Shown here piece after piece: positions 59,701 to 64,000 of a stretch of DNA of 64,000 nt. Numbering within the stretch: the stretch's first letter is position 1; the number at the start of each line of letters is the position of its first letter. Below the pieces are notes generated by a model that saw only the letters and a list, made by a program, of their open reading frames with translations, did not search any database and was not told the origin of the DNA. Location: the NCBI GenBank assembly GCA_033032175.1, contig CM065321.1:5974501-6038500 (forward strand). Direction: 5' to 3'. The position numbers and the translations under genes are program-made. This DNA comes from Saturnia japonica. Its lineage: Eukaryota > Arthropoda > Insecta > Lepidoptera > Saturniidae.

Positions 59701-62662
59701 ATCTAATCATTTCTGAAGTGTAAATATCATTCATTATTGGCTTATAGATTCATCAAACATGAGGTGGTTCTGTAATCAAATCTCGTAGACGGTATACCAA
59801 GTAATTGTAAAGTCTAAATGAAAATCGTAATAAAAATTACTACTGAGCGCACACTTTTATAGTAGGTAACACTAACAATGTTTTCGGTGGGATATTCCAC
59901 TGACATCTAAGTAACTTTAACCCCTTCTCAGGGGGATGAATATTCAAAAATCCTTTACCTCTCATAAATAATTAGTGTGTAAAATTGTATGCTTCTAGAC
60001 CCACCAGTTTAAGCTTTGTCTATCAGTAAGCATTAAGAATTTTACTAAGTTATAAAAATAACTCTTCTTTTACGCAGACGCGTAAAATAGGACAAAAAAT
60101 TTGTAGCGTTTTAAATACCTTCTCATGTCTTTTAATTGCTTCAGCTGCCCATGACGTAGGGATCTCTCCGCGGATGACTTGGACTCAGGTTCAAGTGTCT
60201 CCATCAAGTTATTGTCCTTCAATAAGATTTTAATAAAAGTCTGATCGATAATTGAAGTATGTATCTTGTCTGATAAAGTTGTTTAATCGAGATTCGTTTG
60301 CAACTAGCCGTAATTTACAAAAGGCCGAAATTTTATGAGTGAAATTTAGGCTATATGATAATTAGACAGATATAAATTTCTAAGTTATTGTACTTATTAG
60401 GTTATACAAAAAATACAAAATCACGCAAAATTAAATATAAGTTAATTTGAAATAATAAATGATTCAAAACAGACCTTCTTACATAAAACTTTGATCGCCC
60501 TTGACCATACTAGGCGAAAACTGTTCAGTGTAGCGATATGCCTGCTCAAATTCAGATTTCTGACCCGGTAACTTTTCAGCGTTTAATTGGTTATTTGACC
60601 CGCTTATTACTTATTAGCTTAAGAGCGCTTCTTACGCACCATAAGAAGCGTCACAGAACGCCTGGCTGTTTTGAAACATCTAATTAATTAATTATTATTT
60701 TAATTATGTATAATATATTATTACTGATATTCACGAATAACCTATAAGGTTAGTATAAGAGACCACGCTGATACAGTAACCCACATGTAAAGTAGTTAGT
60801 GTGTGTAGTGGAAAGGGAACTGTTCAGTATTAATGTTGAGAGGGCAGCTTTCAAGCCCTTGGGAAGATGTAAAAGTTCTTAATTTTAACAGTAAAAACAG
60901 ATCGAAAAAAAAAACTGAGTCTGAAAGAGCCGACTAGACGCGATGTTATCCGAACGGCACGTGGCGACGTCTCATCAGAATGCTTTTACTCCCGTCCAAA
61001 CGCGCCATTAGATGTTTCACATAATAACTATGATATAAATTAACTATCTAATAACCCATGGTAGACCTGAAGAATAATATGATACTTGCCTGAAGCAATC
61101 CTCGTAATTGAGCGGCGAGTTTCGTTAGTTCGTACAAACGTTGTTCTTCGAGTCCACGTCTCCTGCACCATGCTCGGCCTCCGCCCTCGGTCTTCACGCG
61201 AAGCCAGGCGCAATACAGCGACAATAACGTCAGCGGGTCTCCGTGGTCCGACTCCTCAGGCTTACGAGCGTTCTGTACCATGTTTCCAATAATTTACTTA
61301 TACATTTGTAGCGACTATAACTCGATAGTCAATATTTAATCCATAAGTATCCATAGTAATACTAAAAATTTCTTATTCTTCTATTTTGGCGCCACAAAAA
61401 GCACTTGCTAGTGTCAATGTTTTTAATTTTAAGCCTTTGTATTATTTTCTAATTTTCAAAGTGGGCCCAACAAGATGGTGAGTTCCTTGCCAGAACTGTC
61501 TTGGAGAGTTTTTGTGACAACTCAAAATGCATGTTTCCGTGCGTTACGTGCACTTCACGTATGCACAATAACCAACCAAAAAATCAAAATGCCACCAATA
61601 TTACGTAACATTACGTCAAAAAACCGTAATGGCTTCATGTTTGTCGAGGAAGCGTTTTGTTGGTAAGGATAGTATACAAACCGGCTACTATAGTAGTACA
61701 AGTTCGTGCCCGACCGTCCTGTTAGATGTGAGACACACGTTGGCGAGGACGAGGTAGCATGACATTGCATCACTACACTACACAGTACAATAAAGTAAAC
61801 AGTATGTTGTCTCGGCAGTGTTCTTGAAATTAATTATCTACAGCCACTGGGTAGATAAAAACGCACTGATGCTGGCTTCTGACAGTGTTTCTTAAGTTAC
61901 CTACTTACGTATTTGATAATGCTTTAAGAAATTGTCATTATTATCTTTCATCAAAATATATATACTACAAATATAAGTTTTAAATTTAAATTAATTTTAC
62001 TTGGATTTTATTTCCTGTTTCTAAAGTGATTATTAGTTAGTAATGAAGGGAATGTATATTACTAAAAAAATATTTTTCGTACTTAGTTTAATAAATAAAA
62101 AACAATTTTAAATTTTAGAAAGTAGGTTTAATATAATATTTCATCATTAGTTATAAAATGCGTACTCGCGACTATTGTGTACCGAAGTTTACCTAGAGTT
62201 CGAAGTATGTCGCTTCAGCCGTTTGTTTCAGACACATTACTGTTTATTTTAGTATACTGTGACTGCGCGCCTACATCATGCAATTGCAAGCATTTTCCTT
62301 TCCCCGCTACACAACCAGTCCCCGTTATCGTTAGTAGTAACTCGCCCCCGCCAATGTCTGTCGGCCACATACGACGGTCGCGCACGAATTTTTGCGACTA
62401 TAGCTATAATAGAAAAGAAGAATTCAGCATGTCGCAAATGTCACACAATCCCACATACCTCGCATTCAAAGTCCCGATGTGCTCTAGTTGTAAATATAGA
62501 ACGTATTCCGAGTGCCGCCGCTAATGCCAGCGCGGAATCTCTCTTATGCGGCGGTAGCGTAGCGCTCCCAATCACCAGAGCCTTCGCCAGAGATACCTCA
62601 ACTGGTAAATTGGCGAGAGCCGCTCCGAGGGCGGTCAACTTCTCATTTGAGGACAATGCACC
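47489..62662 (-). CDS. DHX34: DEAH-box RNA helicase DHX34 ortholog, 3' half (11 exons)
   Basis: DHX34 is a DEAH-box RNA helicase that in animals promotes nonsense-mediated mRNA decay through the SMG1/UPF1 machinery. Eleven exons chain with matching phases into about 592 codons. The helicase core (DEAH and RecA motifs) lies beyond the right edge. In order: helicase-associated region ([20 protein letters not shown], then [10 protein letters not shown] and [14 protein letters not shown]), a basic KRKKRLK stretch, [10 protein letters not shown]-fold blocks [17 protein letters not shown] and [17 protein letters not shown], then [27 protein letters not shown], and two C-terminal CxxC..H..C motifs. 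Each has a close counterpart, in the same order, in DHX34 as I remember it. Anomalies: a GC-AG intron (61089) and a one-base deletion in the last exon (about 47691). The introns are loaded with transposons. Confidence 0.95.
47895..48045 (+). repeat. tRNA-derived SINE (family D), 3' part
   Basis: 'cctcaagttgacaatctgtc', 'gccgagcac' and 'cttccggcagctgc', then the tail 'aaaatcaggtgaaactgtgg'. Lies in the last DHX34 intron. Confidence 0.6.
48230..49170 (+). repeat. Inverted repeat family G, copy 2 (in DHX34 intron)
   Basis: See 34440-35330. The clearest shared part is 48420-48760 (gtgcaataatgcacgaccgc, cgagcttaagtagttcggag, ttttactttggtcgccctgc). A 66-codon frame at 48581-48781 is not conserved in the other copy. 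Confidence 0.65.
49606..49744 (-). CDS. DHX34: DHX34 exon w10
   Basis: 139 bp, phase 1 to 2. Acceptor TTATCATTAG/GTGACC, chosen because the upstream AG at about 49754 gives a stop. Donor AACTG/GTTAGT. Encodes [20 protein letters not shown].. and [14 protein letters not shown]. Confidence 0.93.
51070..51222 (-). CDS. DHX34: DHX34 exon w9
   Basis: 153 bp, phase 1 to 1. Acceptor AAATTAG/ATGCC, donor TTCCAG/GTAATA. Encodes [20 protein letters not shown].. to [13 protein letters not shown]. Confidence 0.92.
52090..52345 (-). repeat. tRNA-derived SINE (family D), near full length
   Basis: On the minus strand it starts with a box A-like 'tgggtcagtgtagcgacg' and box B 'gagttcgaatc', then the body with 'gtcgccaagcac'-type and 'tccggcaactgcacttgaga' blocks. 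The tRNA-like head on the minus strand and shared body with 54845-55085 define a pol III SINE family. Lies in the intron between exons w8 and w9. Confidence 0.7.
52447..52568 (-). CDS. DHX34: DHX34 exon w8
   Basis: 122 bp, phase 2 to 1. Acceptor CTTTCAG/AATAGT, donor AGAAG/GTAAAT. Encodes [20 protein letters not shown] then [20 protein letters not shown]. The longer open frame through here (52443-52700) is a different frame. Confidence 0.94.
53259..53373. mobile_element. Foldback MITE-like element
   Basis: Two arms of about 40 bases (53259-53298 and 53335-53373) are near-perfect reverse complements (gggcc..., agataactttatttgaggaa) separated by about 36 bases. No coding. The transcript of the DHX34 intron would form a hairpin here. 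Confidence 0.75.
53466..53561 (+). mobile_element. Helitron-like family B, 3' end
   Basis: Ends with hairpin CACGGGTGACACCGTG then gagcacagCTAG followed by T. The 5' part is missing. It stops 25 bases from exon w7. Confidence 0.65.
53586..53696 (-). CDS. DHX34: DHX34 exon w7
   Basis: 111 bp, phase 2 to 2. Acceptor TTTTCTAG/ATCTCT, donor ACACG/GTAACT. Encodes [20 protein letters not shown] then [17 protein letters not shown]. Confidence 0.94.
54217..54398 (-). CDS. DHX34: DHX34 exon w6
   Basis: 182 bp, phase 0 to 2. Acceptor CCTCCGCAG/TCGATA, donor TTTATTT/GTGAGT. Encodes [32 protein letters not shown].. to [10 protein letters not shown], the HPxSYFGxxP block of the DHX34 OB-fold. Confidence 0.95.
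54845..55085 (-). repeat. tRNA-derived SINE (family D), best copy
   Basis: On the minus strand: box A 'tggttcagtggtacggata', box B 'gttcgactcc' about 35 bases later, body 'gaatctgtcgccaagcacca' and 'gtgtgttccggcagctgcag'. Arranged like a tRNA followed by a tRNA-unrelated body. Sits in the 4-kb DHX34 intron, directly next to a Helitron. Confidence 0.75.
55093..55620 (+). mobile_element. Helitron-like family A, complete (528 bp)
   Basis: A/TCTATAAAATTCATAAAATT at the left and a GTGagcgaagcCAC hairpin followed by gggcacagCTAG/T at the right: all expected Helitron terminal features. The body includes an inverted copy of 'cgaaacggttggaccgattt' and 'atagatagctgatgatatag'. No Rep/helicase, so non-autonomous. 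Confidence 0.78.
55720..55870 (+). repeat. Dispersed repeat family C, partial
   Basis: 'caaaggtggtaaacaagcgt', 'cccacctgctagtaagcgat' and 'gctatggacacttgtaacac'. Confidence 0.55.
56105..56675 (+). pseudogene. mariner, 5' half, decayed
   Basis: The left end (ttaggtagtgttttcgcata) is shared with the element at 7495. The transposase ATG is at 56279: a [20 protein letters not shown] helix-turn-helix start, a frameshift near 56370, then [33 protein letters not shown], a TAG near 56508, SIYDVA, a TAA near 56546, [20 protein letters not shown] and [14 protein letters not shown]. It ends near 56675 before any catalytic residue. Together with 7495-7960 it covers most of one mariner family. Confidence 0.85.
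57250..57826 (-). mobile_element. Helitron-like family B, head of a tandem pair
   Basis: The family B body, ending at 57825-57826 with 'ga' (TC on the minus strand), immediately followed by the CTAG of the next Helitron. Its own CTAG end is decayed near 57250. Confidence 0.65.
57827..58350 (-). mobile_element. Helitron-like family A, complete (524 bp)
   Basis: On the minus strand: A/TCTATACAATTAATAAAATT to a hairpin and GGGCACAGCTAG. Family mate of 55093-55620 in the opposite orientation. It lies about 70 bases from exon w5 inside the 4-kb intron. Confidence 0.78.
58422..58484 (-). CDS. DHX34: DHX34 exon w5 (63-bp micro-exon)
   Basis: 21 codons, phase 0 to 0. Acceptor CTTTCAG/GTGGTT, donor AAG/GTAAAT. 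Encodes [20 protein letters not shown] plus K, the conserved CRxLYPQ block of the OB-fold region. Both neighbours join it in frame. Confidence 0.94.
58500..59380. other. DHX34 intron w4-w5, unknown insert
   Basis: A 135-codon minus-strand frame (58718-59125) and the repeated 'gttgccaac' and 'tatagtag' motifs (59010-59060, 59270-59380) suggest an unclassified TE, bounded by 'gggttgccaactttttt' and 'gggttggcaacccta'. It does not splice in frame with the gene and resembles no DHX34 segment. Confidence 0.35.
59466..59679 (-). CDS. DHX34: DHX34 exon w4
   Basis: 214 bp, phase 2 to 0. Acceptor TTGAAG/GCAATAC, donor TTTGAAG/GTATTG. Encodes [20 protein letters not shown].., an acidic stretch, [10 protein letters not shown] and GRDLITLK. 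The KRKKRLK run could be a nuclear signal (inference). Confidence 0.93.
60119..60240 (-). CDS. DHX34: DHX34 exon w3
   Basis: 122 bp, phase 0 to 2. Acceptor CGATCAG/ACTTTT, donor AGAAG/GTATTT. Encodes [20 protein letters not shown].. to LKQLKDMRR, a charged linker expected to be helical. Confidence 0.9.
61090..61272 (-). CDS. DHX34: DHX34 exon w2, GC donor
   Basis: 183 bp, 61 codons, phase 0. Acceptor GTACAG/AAC; donor CAG/GCAAGT. Encodes [20 protein letters not shown].. to AAQLRGLLQ. The only nearby GT (GCAA/GTATC) would put the next exon into a frame with an immediate stop, so the GC donor is required. Confidence 0.93.
61273..62458 (-). other. DHX34 intron w1-w2
   Basis: 1,186 bp, GT-AG. 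A moderately GC-balanced part (61460-61780) has a short open frame on each strand but no recognised protein. The rest is AT-rich. Confidence 0.6.
62459..62662 (-). CDS. DHX34: DHX34 exon w1 (first in window)
   Basis: 204 bp, phase 0 to 0. Acceptor CATACCAG/GGTGCATTG, donor GAG/GTATGT. Encodes [20 protein letters not shown].. through RAHRDFECE, the ratchet-like helicase-associated domain. Plus-strand frames over the same bases (62177-62524, 62259-62678) are antisense shadows. Confidence 0.94.
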
Positions 62663-63404
62663 CTGGTATGAATATTAACATATTTCTAAATGAAATTTCT
62701 TTAGGCAAGTTGAAGTTATAAAGTACAGGAATTGAGAACAAGGGGAATAGGGAATTAATCAGATCGTGTTGTTGCATATCCGTCAACAGCCCAAGCCGAA
62801 GTTCGGCCCTTGGGTACCCTTGAGTATGTTGCCACGCTTTCGCGGCTGATTGCCTTCAGCGCTCGCCCCCAAGACAGGTGAACCTGTAAAGCCGTCTGGA
62901 GGCTCATGTTTTCTTAAGCCCGTAAGGCTAACAGTGCCGTTAAATTAAAAAAAAAGAGAACTAGGGTAGGTTACATGAAAGTGTTGTTATTAGCGTGATG
63001 GAGAGTTGGTCGCATAAACTTAACACGGGCGAAACCGTTTGGACTTATCATTTTTCAATATGTATTTTGCATTTTCTGAGTTCGATATTATCGCATCCTT
63101 TGATTTATTATATCGATATAAATTAGGGATGTAAAGATACATAATTTTGCCGATAACACATGTACCGATTATTGTAGTGAATAATCGGCGATACTGATAT
63201 TGAATGTTTAGTAATAAATAATGAATATAAAAATTAATAATAAATAAGCACGAAACAATACAACGCATAGTAAAAACGGCAAAGTCGTTGTTTCGCGCGC
63301 TTTACAAATTATTAGATATCGGCTGCAGATTGTATAAGCTGATATAACGTATTGGTGTCTTTTTTTTCGAACTAACTTTATTTTAAATTTTCTTTATTTA
63401 TATT
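62663..63404. other. DHX34 upstream intron (continues off window)
   Basis: No further DHX34 exon is recognised to the right of 62662. Contains family L (62750-62960, minus) and a Helitron 3' hairpin scrap at 63005-63040 (cacgggcgaaaccgtttgg). Confidence 0.55.
62750..62960 (-). repeat. Dispersed repeat family L
   Basis: On the minus strand: 'gttagccttacgggcttaag', 'gacggctttacaggttcacc', 'gaaggcaatcagccgcgaaa' and 'cttcggcttgggctgttgac'. Parallel to 13640-13840. Confidence 0.6.
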
Positions 63405-64000
63405 TAAATTTAGGCTTGTGTATTTATGTTTCGAATTCAGTAATTCATTTGCTTTCCGTACCATTTCATTTTTCTTTGATATCGTTCTTTTCACAAAATG
63501 GAAAATTTAAAATATCGTGTTATTTACGAAAATTAGTTCCACCGTGGCGTCAGCGCTGCAGAAACATGTCGAAGGATTAATGATGTCTATGGGGAAGCTA
63601 CTGTAAATGAAACCACGGTACATTTTTAGTTTCAACGTTTTTGTTCTGGAAATTTTGACCTACAAACTCTGTAGATGGCCGGAGACTCTAGTAAATAATG
63701 AAAAATTAAAGGTGATCATCGAAGCGTATCCATCGCAAACCACATCAGAGTTAGTGGCCAGCTTCGGTGTGAGTGATAAAACAATTTTAATTCACTTGAG
63801 ACAAATTGGAAAAGTGAAAAGCTCGAGAATCGGGTACCGCATGAATTGACTAAAGCACACCAACAACACCTCGAGTGCTGAGTTACATTACTCAACCTTC
63901 ACAATAACGAGGGAATTTTGAATCGTATTGTTACTTGTGACGAAAAATGGATCCTTTACGACAATCGGAAATTCTCATAACAGTGGTTGAACCCAGAAGA
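63405..64000 (+). mobile_element. mariner transposon, copy 2, cut by window end
   Basis: Transposase ATG at 63498 (MENLKYRVIYEN). A stop (TAG) follows soon after at 63533, and frame changes occur after that. PETLVNNEKLKVIIEAYPSQ near 63680-63738, SELVASFGVSDKTILIHLRQ near 63750-63810, and the first catalytic Asp in VTCDEKWILYDN near 63935-63970. Same family as 31770-32880; the catalytic second half lies outside. Already inactive. Confidence 0.85.

Noticed and set aside
59389..59706. 105-codon plus-strand frame
   Set aside because: Antisense shadow of DHX34 exon w4.
62177..62678. Two overlapping plus-strand frames of 115 and 139 codons
   Set aside because: They are antisense to DHX34 exon w1, which has conserved protein sequence and matching splice sites.
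1..64000. CRISPR arrays, bacterial operons, viral integrations
   Set aside because: No regularly spaced direct repeats, no Shine-Dalgarno-led gene clusters and no viral-type coding sequence were found. All long coding signals are eukaryotic genes or transposons.

Overview
The window is nuclear DNA from an insect, almost certainly a moth or butterfly. It is AT-rich and intron-bearing. It holds a lepidopteran-type CYP3-clan cytochrome P450 and is full of dispersed repeats of a kind I associate with Lepidoptera: Helitron-like elements ending ..GGGCACAGCTAG, an RTE retrotransposon tail with a (CAT)n run, tRNA-derived SINEs, and several mariner/ITm DNA transposons. I see no bacterial, viral or organellar sequence, no CRISPR array and no free-standing tRNA or rRNA gene.

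Only two host genes can be supported, both on the minus strand. (1) A two-exon cytochrome P450 at 6704-10483. It is 503 codons long once a single extra base near 10066 is discounted. Its intron sits just after the haem-ligand motif, as in CYP6-type genes, and its I-helix oxygen-activation motif is atypical. (2) The 3' half of a DEAH-box helicase gene orthologous to DHX34, at 47489-62662: eleven exons that chain in phase, about 592 codons, running off the right edge toward its helicase core. One intron has a GC donor, and the last exon carries a one-base frameshift inside the first of two paired zinc-binding motifs.

Layout: 1-6.7 kb, Helitron, LINE and SINE-like remnants. 6.7-10.5 kb, the P450 gene with a deleted mariner in its intron. 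12.2-19.4 kb, a 2,586-bp direct duplication (about 99% identical, no net indel) separated by 1,986 bp. 21.4-22.4 kb, a degenerate non-LTR reverse transcriptase. 24-36 kb, a repeat-rich region with two tandem copies of one repeat, a mariner, and one half of an inverted repeat pair whose partner lies near 48.2-49.2 kb. 36-40.4 kb, the least repeat-like stretch, with no recognisable gene. 40.4-46.5 kb, an RTE tail with a 10-bp target-site duplication, a decayed ITm transposon split by a GC-rich insertion, and a nearly intact DD41D-type ITm transposon with perfect 32-bp inverted repeats. 47.5-62.7 kb, the DHX34 gene, whose introns hold two SINEs, three Helitrons (one pair abutting head to tail), a mariner fragment and a small foldback element. 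63.4-64 kb, another mariner running off the end.

The two host genes show no operon-like or functional relationship. Most of the window is transposon debris of different ages, so its main interest is transposon biology, plus the unusual P450 active-site motif and the GC-AG intron. All homology calls come from reading the sequence and from memory of protein families; no database search was run.
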